A stretch of DNA of 64,000 bases from Mycolicibacterium cosmeticum (GTDB taxonomy: Bacteria > Actinomycetota > Actinomycetes > Mycobacteriales > Mycobacteriaceae). Location of the stretch: positions 62,001-126,000 of the forward strand of contig JACPVS010000008.1 in the NCBI GenBank assembly GCA_016197365.1, in the 5' to 3' direction. This document shows, one piece after another, positions 18,843-27,582 of the stretch. The translations under genes and the position numbers were made by a program. The notes under the pieces are model-generated. The model was not told the DNA's origin. It did no database searches and saw nothing but the letters and a program-made list of their open reading frames with translations. Position 1 is the stretch's first letter; each line of letters opens with the position of its first letter.

Positions 18843-19085
18843 GTGTCGTGGTTGCTGGTGGCGTTCGTTCCCGGGTTGCTGATGTTGGCAACCTTCGGTC
18901 TGGACCGGTTGGAAGCCAGCCTGCGTGAGGACACCGCGCCACCCCGCACCGAAGCGAATTTGCTGGACCGGGTGCCCCCACCGCGCCCGCTCGCGTTCGA
19001 GACCGCAGGCCTGCCGACCCGGGTTCAACCTACAACCGGACTGAATCCGCAATTTCCGGCGACTCGCCAGCCCAATCGTGTGTAG
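18843..19085 (+). CDS. small membrane protein (Rv3675-like)
   Basis: An 80-residue protein: one N-terminal membrane helix (WLLVAFVPGLLMLATFGL, residues 3-20) and a hydrophilic, Pro-rich tail (VPPPRPLAFETAGLP). It begins with GTG at 18843. In M. tuberculosis a gene of this kind (Rv3675) also sits between nth and crp, so conserved position supports it as real. The tail begins with an acidic, Arg-containing stretch (DRLEASLREDTAPPR). No function is known to me. Confidence 0.75.
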   Translation: MSWLLVAFVPGLLMLATFGLDRLEASLREDTAPPRTEANLLDRVPPPRPLAFETAGLPTRVQPTTGLNPQFPATRQPNRV

Positions 19086-19187
19086 CGTTGGCTCGTCGCG
19101 AACTGGTCAGCATCTAGACTGAATTCGCTCACCAGCCAGCGGTTGGTCGGCGCGTGTCATATCAACAATTAGCTTAAGAGGGGCAAC

Positions 19188-19862
19188 GTGGACGAGATCC
19201 TGGCCAGGGCCGGAATCTTCCAAGGAGTCGAACCCACCGCGGTCGCGGCGCTGACCAAGCAGCTGCAGCCCGTCGACTTCCCGCGGGGACACACCGTGTT
19301 CGCCGAGGGCGAGCCCGGCGACCGTCTGTACATCATCACGTCCGGCAAGGTGAAGATCGGCCGCCGATCTCCCGACGGCCGCGAGAACCTGCTGACCATC
19401 ATGGGCCCGTCGGACATGTTCGGTGAACTGTCGATCTTCGACCCGGGGCCGCGTACCTCGAGCGCCACCACCATCACCGAGGTGCGCGCGGTGTCGATGG
19501 ACCGCGAGGCGCTGCGCGCCTGGATCGCCGATCGCCCCGAGATCGCCGAACAGCTGTTGCGCGTGTTGGCCCGTCGTCTGCGGCGCACCAACAACAACCT
19601 CGCCGACCTGATCTTCACCGACGTCCCGGGCCGGGTGGCCAAGCAACTGCTGCAGCTGGCCCAGCGGTTCGGCACCCAGGAGGGTGGCGCGCTGCGCGTC
19701 ACGCACGACCTGACCCAGGAGGAGATCGCCCAGCTGGTCGGCGCCTCCCGCGAGACGGTCAACAAGGCGCTGGCCGACTTCGCCCACCGCGGCTGGATCC
19801 GGCTCGAAGGCAAGAGCGTGCTGATCAGCGACAGCGAAAGATTGGCGCGGCGAGCGCGCTGA
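19188..19862 (+). CDS. crp: cAMP receptor protein, transcription regulator Crp
   Basis: A 224-residue CRP/FNR-family regulator equivalent to Rv3676. The N-terminal cyclic-nucleotide barrel spans roughly residues 10-120, with the phosphate-binding cassette [17 protein letters not shown]; a dimer helix follows ([15 protein letters not shown]), and the winged helix near residues 150-215 has the recognition helix [10 protein letters not shown]. It binds TGTGA-N6-TCACA sites; candidates appear in this window at 9872 and 11068. Start is GTG at 19188, with AAGAGGGG 5 bases upstream as ribosome binding site, so this message has a leader, unlike many neighbours. TAGACT at about 19117 is a possible -10 box. 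Confidence 0.96.
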   Translation: MDEILARAGIFQGVEPTAVAALTKQLQPVDFPRGHTVFAEGEPGDRLYIITSGKVKIGRRSPDGRENLLTIMGPSDMFGELSIFDPGPRTSSATTITEVRAVSMDREALRAWIADRPEIAEQLLRVLARRLRRTNNNLADLIFTDVPGRVAKQLLQLAQRFGTQEGGALRVTHDLTQEEIAQLVGASRETVNKALADFAHRGWIRLEGKSVLISDSERLARRAR

Positions 19863-19868
19863 AGCCCG

Positions 19869-20669
19869 TTAGGCGCGCAGGTAGTCCAGCTGCGCCTGGG
19901 TCGACTTCTCGGCGGCGTCCCACAGTTTTTTGTCGACATCGGTGTAGACGTGTTCGACGACCTGTCGTGCGGTGGCCTCCTCGCCCAGCACCCGGAGGGC
20001 CTCGCGGACCTGGTTCAGCCGGTCTTCCCGGTGCGCCAGGTACATGCCGCTGACCGCTTCGAGGTCGTCGAGATCGGGGCCGTGGCCGGGCAGCACCCGC
20101 AGCCGCCCGAGGCCCTGCAGCCGGCGCAGCGATTCCAGATAGTCGGCGAGGCTGCCGTCGTCGGTGTCGATGACGGTGGTGCCGCGACCCAGCACGGTGT
20201 CCGCGGTCAGCACGGCAACTCCCCCGTCGCTTCGCTCGCCCCTGGCATCGTCGACCAGAAACGACACCGAGTCCGCGGTGTGCCCGGGTGTCGCCATCAC
20301 CTTGATCCGGACACCGGCCGCGTCGATCACCTCACCGTCGGTGAGCGGTCCGCCCAGGCCGCGCAGGAATCCGCTGCCGACCGAACGCACCACCGCACCC
20401 GTGCGCTCGACGATGGCGTCGATGCCGCCGGTGTGGTCCTCATGCTTGTGGCTGACCAGCACCAGCGGGATAGGGCCGAGGTCGGCGAGCCTGCCGATGT
20501 GGTCGGCGTCGTCGGGTCCCGGGTCGACGATCACCATCTCGTCGCTGCCCGGCCCGCGCAGCACCCAGGTGTTGGTGCCGTCCAGGGTCATGATGCCCGG
20601 GTTGTCGCACAGCAGTACCGAGGCCGTTTCGGTCACCGGCCGCAGCACGCCGTACGCGGGATGGGTCAT
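19869..20669 (-). CDS. metallo-beta-lactamase fold hydrolase (Rv3677c, LACTB2-like)
   Basis: A 266-residue MBL-fold protein with the metal motif SHKHEDHTGG near residue 65 (HxHxDH) and further ligands in TPGHTADSVSF and VLPGHGPDL. The C-terminal helical part (HREDRLNQVREAL...) is the winged-helix-like tail of the LACTB2/endoribonuclease-type hydrolases; RNA or thioester cleavage is possible. The ATG at 20669 overlaps the RidA stop by 4 bases. An in-frame copy of the window's repeat (20222-20242) encodes RGERSDGG near residue 145, in a loop just after the metal-binding PGH segment. Confidence 0.85.
   Translation of the reverse strand: MTHPAYGVLRPVTETASVLLCDNPGIMTLDGTNTWVLRGPGSDEMVIVDPGPDDADHIGRLADLGPIPLVLVSHKHEDHTGGIDAIVERTGAVVRSVGSGFLRGLGGPLTDGEVIDAAGVRIKVMATPGHTADSVSFLVDDARGERSDGGVAVLTADTVLGRGTTVIDTDDGSLADYLESLRRLQGLGRLRVLPGHGPDLDDLEAVSGMYLAHREDRLNQVREALRVLGEEATARQVVEHVYTDVDKKLWDAAEKSTQAQLDYLRA
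20222..20242 (-). repeat. copy of the GGGGCGAGC repeat inside the MBL-fold gene
   Basis: On the minus strand this reads GGGGCGAGCGAAGCGACGGGG, identical over 21 bases to the tandem copies after acs. It lies in frame and encodes RGERSDGG without disturbing the metal-binding motifs on either side. Confidence 0.85.
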
Positions 20670-21121
20670 GACACTTCTACGATGATTTCCACCTCGACCG
20701 GCGCATCCCGCGGCAGCTCGGACACCCCGACGGCGGACCGGGCGTGGGCGCCGGCTTCGCCGAAGATCTCCCCGAACAGTTCCGAAGCGCCGTTGATGAC
20801 GCCCGGCTGCCCCGTGAATCCCGGTGCGGACGAAACGAATCCGACGACCTTGACCACCTTGACCACCGCGTCGATCCCGACGAGTGCGTGCACGGCGGCC
20901 AGCGCGTTCAGACCGCACACCCGGGCCAGGTCCTTCGCCTGCTCCGGGGTGATGTCGGCACCGACCTTGCCGGTGGCCAACAGTTCACCGTCGGTGATCG
21001 GCAGCTGGCCCGCGGTGTAGACCAGGTTCCCGGTGCGCGTCGCCGGCACATACGCCGCCAGCGGTGCGACCACCGCGGGCAGCTCGATGCCCAGCTCGGT
21101 CAGCCGTTGTGAGTGGCTCAC
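20666..21121 (-). CDS. RidA/YjgF-family protein (Rv3678c)
   Basis: A 151-residue member of the YjgF/YER057c/UK114 family, whose members deaminate reactive enamine/imine intermediates. The family segments GNLVYTAGQLPITDG near residue 31 and APVEVEIIVEVS at the C-terminus are clear. Residues 75-105 carry a repeated VVKVVKVV helix/strand stretch. The usual catalytic Arg of RidA (in the R-x-x-V segment) is not obvious, so it may belong to a non-RidA subgroup. The GTG at 21121 overlaps the stop of the DUF4177-like gene (GTGA). Middle gene of a three-gene overlapping operon. Confidence 0.86.
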   Translation of the reverse strand: MSHSQRLTELGIELPAVVAPLAAYVPATRTGNLVYTAGQLPITDGELLATGKVGADITPEQAKDLARVCGLNALAAVHALVGIDAVVKVVKVVGFVSSAPGFTGQPGVINGASELFGEIFGEAGAHARSAVGVSELPRDAPVEVEIIVEVS

Positions 21122-21279
21122 TTGGGGCGCTTGAGGTACGCGACGTGCTGTTCACCGGTCGGGCCGGGCAGCACCGACACCAGTTCCCAACCATCCGTGC
21201 CCCACTGATCCAGGATCTGCTTGGTGGCATGTGTCAGCAACGGGACGGTGGCGTACTCCCACCGGGTCAATTCGCTCAT
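21118..21279 (-). CDS. small DUF4177-like protein (Rv3678A type)
   Basis: A 53-residue soluble protein, MSELTRWEYATVPLL..., with a WEY start and the LDQWGTDGWELVSV motif typical of DUF4177 proteins. The gene is easily missed because a much longer meaningless frame runs through it. It is supported by TAAGCT (21292-21287 on the minus strand), which ends 7 bases before the ATG, and by the 4-base overlap with the downstream RidA gene. It is the first gene of the operon with RidA and the MBL-fold protein. Confidence 0.85.
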   Translation of the reverse strand: MSELTRWEYATVPLLTHATKQILDQWGTDGWELVSVLPGPTGEQHVAYLKRPK

Positions 21280-21286
21280 GCCCGAG

Positions 21287-21321
21287 AGCTTATCCGGAGC
21301 GTGGATGCTCACAGCTAGCAT
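21287..21321. promoter_or_regulatory. divergent leaderless promoters of DUF4177 and bagA genes
   Basis: Only 48 bases separate the two start codons. TAAGCT on the minus strand (21292-21287) ends 7 bases before the leftward ATG, and TAGCAT (21316-21321) ends 6 bases before the rightward GTG. Both look like -10 boxes of leaderless transcripts. The matching -35 regions must overlap the opposing promoter, so the two genes may compete for polymerase. Confidence 0.6.
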
Positions 21322-21327
21322 GCACTG

Positions 21328-22347
21328 GTGGACCCTGCACCCAACCCGGTCGGCTGGCCAACCCGCCTGACCGAGGCCCGCCTGCACTTCGTCTCGGGCA
21401 AAGGCGGAACCGGTAAATCGACGATCGCCGCCGCGCTTGCCCTGGCCCTGGCCTCGGGCGGGCGCAAGGTGCTGCTCGTGGAGGTCGAGGGACGTCAGGG
21501 CATCGCCCAACTCTTCGACGTGCCGCCGCTGCCCTACAAAGAGGTGAAGATCGCGACGGCAGAGGGAGGCGGTCAGGTCAACGCACTGGCCATCGACACC
21601 GAGGCCGCGTTCCTGGAATACCTCGACATGTTCTACAACCTGGGCATCGCCGGCCGCGCGATGCGCCGGATCGGCGCGGTGGAGTTCGCCACCACCATCG
21701 CGCCCGGGCTCCGTGACGTTCTGCTCACGGGCAAGATCAAAGAGATCGTGGTGCGGAACGACAAGCCGCCGAAGAAAGACCAGATCGCCTACGACGCCAT
21801 CGTCGTCGATGCCCCGCCCACCGGCCGGATCTCGCGCTTCCTCGACGTCACCAAGGCGGTGTCGGAGTTGGCCAAGGGCGGACCGGTCCATTCCCAGGCC
21901 GACGGTGTGGTCAAGATCCTGCACTCACCGCTGACCGCGGTGCACCTGGTGACCCTGTTGGAGGCGCTGCCCATCCAGGAGACCCTGGAGGCCATCGAAG
22001 ATCTGCGGGCCCTCGAGCTGCCGATCGGCAGCGTCATCGTGAACCGCAACATCGAGAACTATCTGCCCGCGGATGCGCTCGGTAAGGCCGCCGAGGGCGA
22101 CATCGACGCCGACGCGGTCCGCGCCGGACTGGACAAGGTCGGAATCACGTTGTCCGACAACGATTTCGCGGGCCTGCTCACCGAATCCATCCAGCACGCC
22201 ACCCGGATCGCCGCCCGCGCCGAGAGCGCCGAGCAGCTCCACGAGCTCGACGTGGCCCGCCTGGACCTGCCCACCATCTCCGACGGAGTGGATCTGGGCA
22301 GCCTGTACGAACTCGCCGAGGCGCTCGCCCAACAGGGAGTGAGATAA
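21328..22347 (+). CDS. bagA: Get3/ArsA-like ATPase, first subunit (Rv3679, BagA-like)
   Basis: A 339-residue member of the ArsA/Get3 family. The deviant Walker A KGGTGKST near residue 26 has both the signature and the invariant Lys; switch I-like VDAPPTGR and the C-terminal helical part are present. In M. tuberculosis Rv3679 and Rv3680 form the BagAB complex, which was linked to resistance to nitric oxide and glycerol stress. The start is GTG at 21328 after a TAGCAT box. bagB follows after 5 bases, so they are one unit. The sequence does not show whether it binds tail-anchored proteins as Get3 does. Confidence 0.9.
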   Translation: MDPAPNPVGWPTRLTEARLHFVSGKGGTGKSTIAAALALALASGGRKVLLVEVEGRQGIAQLFDVPPLPYKEVKIATAEGGGQVNALAIDTEAAFLEYLDMFYNLGIAGRAMRRIGAVEFATTIAPGLRDVLLTGKIKEIVVRNDKPPKKDQIAYDAIVVDAPPTGRISRFLDVTKAVSELAKGGPVHSQADGVVKILHSPLTAVHLVTLLEALPIQETLEAIEDLRALELPIGSVIVNRNIENYLPADALGKAAEGDIDADAVRAGLDKVGITLSDNDFAGLLTESIQHATRIAARAESAEQLHELDVARLDLPTISDGVDLGSLYELAEALAQQGVR

Positions 22348-22352
22348 CACCC

Positions 22353-23486
22353 ATGAGCACCACACCCGCCGCCCTCGATCTGGGCGCCATCCTGACCGAC
22401 AAGGCCAATCGTGTCGTCGTGTGCTGTGGCGCAGGTGGTGTCGGCAAGACGACGACCGCCGCGGCGATGGCGCTGCGCGCCGCCGAGTACGGCCGCACCG
22501 TCGTGGTGCTGACCATCGACCCGGCCAGGCGGCTGGCGCAGGCCCTGGGCATCGAAAGCCTGGGCAACAGCCCGCAGCGGGTGCCGCTGGCCCCCGAGGT
22601 CACCGGTGAACTGCACGCCATGATGCTCGACATGCGCCGCACGTTCGACGAGATGGTGCTGCAGTACTCCTCCGACACCACGCGCGCAGAGGCGATTCTG
22701 GAGAACCAGTTCTACCAAACCGTCGCGACGTCGCTGGCCGGCACGCAGGAGTACATGGCGATGGAGAAGCTCGGTCAGCTGCTGGCCGAGGACAAGTGGG
22801 ATCTCATCGTGGTCGACACCCCGCCGTCACGGAATGCGCTGGACTTTCTGGATGCGCCCAAACGCCTCGGCAGCTTCATGGACAGCCGTCTCTGGCGGCT
22901 GCTGCTGGCCCCCGGCCGCGGTATCGGCAAGCTCGTCACCGGCGCTGTCGGTTTGGCGATGAAGGCGCTCTCTACCGTGCTCGGGTCTCAGATGCTCTCC
23001 GATGCAGCCGGATTCGTGCAGGCCCTGGACGCCACCTTCGACGGATTCCGCCAGAAGGCTGACAAGACCTATGAGCTGCTCAAGCGCAGGGGCACCCAGT
23101 TCGTCGTGGTGTCGGCCGCCGAGCCGGACGCCCTGCGTGAGGCATCCTTCTTCATCGATCGGCTCTCCCAGGAGCGCATGCCGCTGGCCGGGATGATCCT
23201 GAACCGGACGCACCCGACGCTGAGCAGCCTGGCCGGGGAGAAGGCCGCGGAGGCTGCCGACCAACTGGATGCGCAGGAGCCCGGCGGGGTGACCGCCGCG
23301 GTGCTGAGGATTCACGCCGCCCGGGCGACGACCGCCAAGCGTGAGGTGCGACTGCTCGGCCGGTTCACCGGCGCCAACCCGCACGTCGCGATCGTCGGGG
23401 TGCCCTCGTTGCCGTTCGACGTGTCCGACCTGGAGGCCCTGCGGGCGATCGGCGATCAGCTCACGGGTGTCGCCGAGACTGCCTGA
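22353..23486 (+). CDS. bagB: Get3/ArsA-like ATPase, second subunit (Rv3680, BagB-like)
   Basis: A 377-residue partner of the gene just before it. The P-loop reads [11 protein letters not shown] near residue 30: the invariant GKTT is there, but the signature Lys of the deviant Walker A (present as KGG in BagA) is replaced by Ala (AGG). Other family segments are [12 protein letters not shown] and [15 protein letters not shown] (switch II). The missing signature Lys suggests that only BagA is a full intradimer-type ATPase site and that the two work as a mixed pair. A strong hairpin follows 5 bases after the stop. Confidence 0.9.
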   Translation: MSTTPAALDLGAILTDKANRVVVCCGAGGVGKTTTAAAMALRAAEYGRTVVVLTIDPARRLAQALGIESLGNSPQRVPLAPEVTGELHAMMLDMRRTFDEMVLQYSSDTTRAEAILENQFYQTVATSLAGTQEYMAMEKLGQLLAEDKWDLIVVDTPPSRNALDFLDAPKRLGSFMDSRLWRLLLAPGRGIGKLVTGAVGLAMKALSTVLGSQMLSDAAGFVQALDATFDGFRQKADKTYELLKRRGTQFVVVSAAEPDALREASFFIDRLSQERMPLAGMILNRTHPTLSSLAGEKAAEAADQLDAQEPGGVTAAVLRIHAARATTAKREVRLLGRFTGANPHVAIVGVPSLPFDVSDLEALRAIGDQLTGVAETA

Positions 23487-23491
23487 AAATG

Positions 23492-23520
23492 CGTTTACCC
23501 CACGATTCGTGGGGTAAACG
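23492..23520. terminator. bidirectional hairpin terminator between bagB and whiB4
   Basis: CGTTTACCCCACG-ATT-CGTGGGGTAAACG, a perfect 13-bp stem with a 3-base loop and no long T-run. It sits between the converging ends of bagB and whiB4 and, being symmetric, can act for both. This is the intrinsic terminator type without a U-tail that is common in mycobacteria. Confidence 0.85.
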
Positions 23521-23543
23521 GCGATCCGGGGTAGAAGGTTTTT

Positions 23544-23900
23544 CTAGACGGCGCTGCGGTGCTTGCGCTGTGCTGCGAAGAACTCGGCCCAGGACACCAC
23601 CTCGGGATGCTGCTTGAGCAGGGCGCGGCGCTGACGCTCGGTCATGCCGCCCCACACTCCGAATTCCACCCGGTTGTCCAGGGCGTCGGCTCCGCATTCG
23701 GCGATGACGGGGCAATGCCTGCAGATCACGGCCGCCTTGCGCTGGGCGGCGCCGCGGACGAACAGTTCATCCGGATCGGCCTGGCGGCAGCGGGCCTGCG
23801 ATACCCACGCGATACGGGCTTCGGCTTCTGCGCTGGCTGTGGCACTGCCGGGTTGCTGGCCGGTGCCCAATTTGTGTACTGCAGTCGATGAAACTGACAC
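23544..23900 (-). CDS. whiB4: iron-sulfur redox regulator WhiB4
   Basis: A 118-residue WhiB-family protein with the four Fe-S cysteines: one in ARCRQADP and the C-x2-C-x5-C set CRHCPVIAEC. The G[VI]WGG turn (FGVWGGMTERQRR) and a basic C-terminus for DNA binding follow. In M. tuberculosis WhiB4 is oxygen- and NO-sensitive and controls the oxidative stress response. The GTG at 23900 has AAAGGG 6 bases upstream and gives 118 residues, exactly the length of M. tuberculosis WhiB4; a GTG at 23933 is less likely. It faces away from ponA2 with a 225-base shared upstream region. Confidence 0.95.
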   Translation of the reverse strand: MSVSSTAVHKLGTGQQPGSATASAEAEARIAWVSQARCRQADPDELFVRGAAQRKAAVICRHCPVIAECGADALDNRVEFGVWGGMTERQRRALLKQHPEVVSWAEFFAAQRKHRSAV

Positions 23901-24125
23901 CAGCAACCCTTTCGCTTCAACTGGCCAGACCACGAATGCGATCTACGCCACATTACGACCAATAGTGTTACCTGAATCGCATTGTGTGTTCAAGCTAGGT
24001 GGTCAGAGGGGTTTTACGCAACAGTCAGATCACGTTTTTTTGGGACGGGCGTGCCGCCAGGCCGTCCGAGGTACAAACACACCGCTCGCAGGCCACCTTC
24101 GAAACGTCTGGTTAGTCTGTTACCC

Positions 24126-26582
24126 ATGGCAGAGCAGGACCCACCGCGCCCACCCGTTGCGGTGACGCTCATCAAGCTCGCGTGGTGCTGCCTGTTGGCC
24201 AGCGTGATCGCGGCCAGTTTGATGTTTCCCGTGGTCGGCGGCTTCGGACTGATGTCCAACCGGGCCTCCGACGTCGTGGCCAACGGTTCGGCCCAGCTGG
24301 TCGAGGGCGAGGTTCCGGCGGTCTCGACCATGACCGACGCCCGCGGCAACCCCATCGCCTGGCTCTACAGCCAGCGCCGGTTCGAGGTGCCCAGCGAGCA
24401 GATCGCGAACACCATGAAGCTCGCGATCGTCTCGATCGAGGACAAACGATTCGCCGAACACAACGGGGTGGACTGGAAGGGCACGCTCACCGGTCTGGCC
24501 GGATACGCGTCCGGCGATATGGACACCCGCGGCGGCTCCACGCTCGAGCAGCAGTACGTGAAGAACTACCAGCTCCTGGTGATCGCGCAGACCGACGCCG
24601 AGAAGCGGGCCGCGATCGAGACCACCCCGGCCCGCAAGCTGCGTGAGATCCGGATGGCCCTGACCCTGGACAAGACGTTCACCAAGCCGGAGATCCTGAC
24701 CCGATACCTGAACCTGGTGTCCTTCGGTAACGGCGCCTTCGGCATCCAGGACGCAGCCCAGACATACTTCGGCGTCAACGCCGCCGACCTGAATTGGCAA
24801 CAGTCCGCCCTGCTGGCCGGCATGGTCCAGTCGACCAGCGCACTGAACCCGTACACCAATCCCGACGGCGCGCTCGCGCGGCGAAACCTGGTGCTGGACA
24901 CCATGATCGACAACATCCCGCAGGAATCCGAGGCGCTGCGGGCCGCCAAGCAGCAGCCGCTGGGCATCCTCCCGCAGCCCAACGAACTGCCCCGCGGATG
25001 CATCGCCGCCGGGGACCGCGCGTTCTTCTGCGACTACGTCCTGGACTATCTGGCCCGGGCCGGCATCAGCAAGGAGCAGGTCGCCAAGGGCGGCTACATG
25101 ATCCGCACCACGCTGGACCCCGACGTGCAGGGCAGCGTGAAATCGGCGGTCAACAGCATCGCGCCGGCGGACCTGGACGGCGTCGCCAGCGTGATGAGCG
25201 TGATCCGGCCCGGCAAGACCGCCCACCCGGTGGTGGCGATGGCCAGTAATCGCAACTACGGCCTGAACACCGACGCCGGCGAGACCATGCAGCCGCAGCC
25301 GTTCTCCCTCGTCGGCGACGGCGCGGGATCGATCTTCAAGGTGTTCACCACCGCCGCCGCCCTGGACATGGGCATGGGCATCAGCGCCACCCTCGACGCG
25401 CCCGCCCGGTTCGAGGCCAAGGGCCTGGGCAGTGGTGGCGCCAAGGGCTGCCCGGCCGCCACCTGGTGCGTTCAGAACGCCGGCAACTACCGCGGGCAGA
25501 TGAGCGTCACCGACGCACTGGCCACCTCGCCGAACACCGCGTTCGCCAAACTGATCAGCCAGGTCGGCGTGCAGCGCACGGTGGACATGGCGGTCAAGCT
25601 GGGTTTGCGGTCCTACGCGCTGCCCGGTACCGCTCGGGATTACGACCCGGAGAGCAACGAGAGCCTCGCCGATTTCATCAAGCGCCAGAATCTCGGCTCG
25701 TTCACCCTGGGCCCCGTCGAGGTCAATGCGCTGGAACTGTCCAATGTCGCTGCGACGCTGGCCTCCTCGGGCACCTGGTGCCCACCCAACCCGGTGGACA
25801 AGGTCTATGACCGCCGCGGCCAGGAGGTGGCGGTCACCACCGAGACCTGCGAGCAGGTGGTGCCCGAAGGGCTGGCCAACACGCTGGCCAACGCGATGAG
25901 CAAGGACGATCAGGGCAGCGGTACCGCCTCCGGCTCGGCGGGCGCGGCGGGCTGGAACCTGCCGATGTCGGGCAAGACCGGCACCACCGAGGCCCACCGG
26001 TCATCCGGGTTCCTCGGTTTCACGGGCGCCTTCGCCGCCGCGAACTACATCTACGACGACTCCAGCACCCCCGGCGACCTGTGTTCTTTCCCACTTCGCC
26101 AGTGCGGGTCCGGTGACCTGTTCGGCGGCAACGAACCGGCCCGTACGTGGTTCACCGCCATGAAGCCGATCACCCCCGACACCGTGCAGTTGCCGCCGAC
26201 CGATCCGCGGTTCGTCGACGGCGGTCCCGGCTCGAGGGTGCCCAGCGTCGCGGGCATGTCCCAGGACACCGCGCGACAGCGACTCAAGGACGCCGGATTC
26301 CAGGTCGCCGACCAGGCCAACCCCGTGAACAGCGTGTCTTCGGCGGGCACCGTGGTGGGTACGTCGCCGTCCGGGCAGACCATTCCGGGCTCGATCATCA
26401 CCATCCAGATCAGCAACGGCATCCCGCCGCCACCGCCGCCGCCACCGGCAGGCATCCCGGGGCTGGATCCGCTCGCCCCGCCGCCACAGGTCGGGTCGAC
26501 GGTCATCGAGATCCCCGGCCTGCCGCCGATCACGGTGCCGGTGCTCGGTCCGCCACCGCCGCCACCCCCACCGCCGCCGTAA
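24126..26582 (+). CDS. ponA2: bifunctional class A penicillin-binding protein PonA2 (PBP1)
   Basis: An 818-residue peptidoglycan synthase. One membrane helix (residues 15-38) precedes the glycosyltransferase domain, with motif EDKRFAEHNGVDW near 105 and GGSTLEQQYVKN near 140. The transpeptidase domain has SxxK in GSIFKVF near 400, SPN in TSPNTAF near 467 and KTGT in SGKTGTTEAH near 618. A single PASTA domain follows (about residues 700-765, PSVAGMSQDTARQRL...), then a Pro-rich tail ending in a run of prolines. The ATG at 24126 is placed 7 bases after TAGTCT, a leaderless pattern. PonA2 is needed for survival in non-growing states in mycobacteria. Confidence 0.97.
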   Translation: MAEQDPPRPPVAVTLIKLAWCCLLASVIAASLMFPVVGGFGLMSNRASDVVANGSAQLVEGEVPAVSTMTDARGNPIAWLYSQRRFEVPSEQIANTMKLAIVSIEDKRFAEHNGVDWKGTLTGLAGYASGDMDTRGGSTLEQQYVKNYQLLVIAQTDAEKRAAIETTPARKLREIRMALTLDKTFTKPEILTRYLNLVSFGNGAFGIQDAAQTYFGVNAADLNWQQSALLAGMVQSTSALNPYTNPDGALARRNLVLDTMIDNIPQESEALRAAKQQPLGILPQPNELPRGCIAAGDRAFFCDYVLDYLARAGISKEQVAKGGYMIRTTLDPDVQGSVKSAVNSIAPADLDGVASVMSVIRPGKTAHPVVAMASNRNYGLNTDAGETMQPQPFSLVGDGAGSIFKVFTTAAALDMGMGISATLDAPARFEAKGLGSGGAKGCPAATWCVQNAGNYRGQMSVTDALATSPNTAFAKLISQVGVQRTVDMAVKLGLRSYALPGTARDYDPESNESLADFIKRQNLGSFTLGPVEVNALELSNVAATLASSGTWCPPNPVDKVYDRRGQEVAVTTETCEQVVPEGLANTLANAMSKDDQGSGTASGSAGAAGWNLPMSGKTGTTEAHRSSGFLGFTGAFAAANYIYDDSSTPGDLCSFPLRQCGSGDLFGGNEPARTWFTAMKPITPDTVQLPPTDPRFVDGGPGSRVPSVAGMSQDTARQRLKDAGFQVADQANPVNSVSSAGTVVGTSPSGQTIPGSIITIQISNGIPPPPPPPPAGIPGLDPLAPPPQVGSTVIEIPGLPPITVPVLGPPPPPPPPPP

Positions 26583-26634
26583 TCCACAGGTGATAGCTGG
26601 GTCGTCCTGCGTCACTCGCAGTAGTCTTTTGGGC

Positions 26635-27582
26635 ATGCCGTACGTGAAGAACACCGCTGCCATCGCTGCAGGCACCCTGGCTGCCGGCATCGGCTATGCG
26701 TCGCTCATCGAGCGGAATGCATTCGCACTGCGGGAGCTGACGATGCCGGTGCTGTCACCGGGCTCCACCCCGCTGCGCGTGCTGCACCTCAGCGATCTGC
26801 ACATGCTGCCGCGGCAGCACCGCAAGCAGGCCTGGCTACGTGAGCTGGCGGCCCTGGAACCGGACTTCGTCGTCAACACCGGCGACAACCTGTCCCATCA
26901 GCGAGCGGTCCCGGCAGTCGTGCAGGCACTCGGCGACCTGCTGTCGGTGCCCGGGGTGTTCGTGTTCGGCAGCAACGACTACTTCGCCCCCAGGCCGAAG
27001 AACCCGGCGAACTATCTGTTCAAGAAGCACAAGCGGATCCACGGCGCGCCGCTGCCCTGGCAGGACCTGCGGGCGGCCTTCACCGAGCGCGGCTGGCTGG
27101 ACATGACGCACACCCGCCGGGAGTTCGACGTGGCCGGGCTGCGCATCGCGGCCGCCGGGGTCGACGATCCGCATCTCAAGCGCGACCGCTACGACGCCAT
27201 CGCCGGCCCCGCCAGCGGCACCGCCAACCTGACGCTCGGTGTCACGCATTCGCCGGAGCCCCGCGTCCTGGACCGCTTCGCCGCCGACGGTTACCAGCTG
27301 GTGATGGCCGGGCACACGCACGGCGGCCAGCTGTGCGTGCCGTTCTACGGCGCGCTGGTCACCAATTGCGAACTGGACCGCTCCCGGGTGAAGGGTCCCT
27401 CCGAGTGGGGAGCGGACATGAAGCTGCACGTGTCGGCAGGCATCGGTACGTCGCCGTATGCACCGGTGCGGTTCTGCTGCCGCCCGGAGGCCACCCTGCT
27501 CACGCTCGTCGCCGCACCCACGGGCGGCGCAGTCCTGGGCGCTCGGGCCGGGCAGGCACACCCGTCCGTCACGGCGCGGTGA
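26635..27582 (+). CDS. calcineurin-like metallophosphoesterase (Rv3683)
   Basis: A 315-residue phosphoesterase. Metal motifs are visible: HLSDLHM near 46, NTGDNLSH near 81, the GSND block near 107 (as GSNDYF), and GHTHGGQ near 225. An N-terminal hydrophobic stretch ([18 protein letters not shown]) suggests a membrane anchor, as in YkuE/UDP-diacylglucosamine-type phosphoesterases. Substrate is unknown. The ATG at 26635 follows TAGTCT by 7 bases. The stop overlaps the cds1 GTG by 4 bases, so the two genes are coupled; the link to ponA2 is only positional. Confidence 0.88.
   Translation: MPYVKNTAAIAAGTLAAGIGYASLIERNAFALRELTMPVLSPGSTPLRVLHLSDLHMLPRQHRKQAWLRELAALEPDFVVNTGDNLSHQRAVPAVVQALGDLLSVPGVFVFGSNDYFAPRPKNPANYLFKKHKRIHGAPLPWQDLRAAFTERGWLDMTHTRREFDVAGLRIAAAGVDDPHLKRDRYDAIAGPASGTANLTLGVTHSPEPRVLDRFAADGYQLVMAGHTHGGQLCVPFYGALVTNCELDRSRVKGPSEWGADMKLHVSAGIGTSPYAPVRFCCRPEATLLTLVAAPTGGAVLGARAGQAHPSVTAR

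Noticed and set aside
24120..25997. A 625-codon frame antisense to ponA2
   Set aside because: Composition and lack of motifs mark it as a GC-driven shadow. The plus-strand frame carries all PBP motifs.
26430..26582. Pro codon runs at the ponA2 end as a recombination hot spot or frameshift
   Set aside because: Pro-rich C-terminal tails are normal for mycobacterial PonA2 and the frame runs cleanly to its stop.
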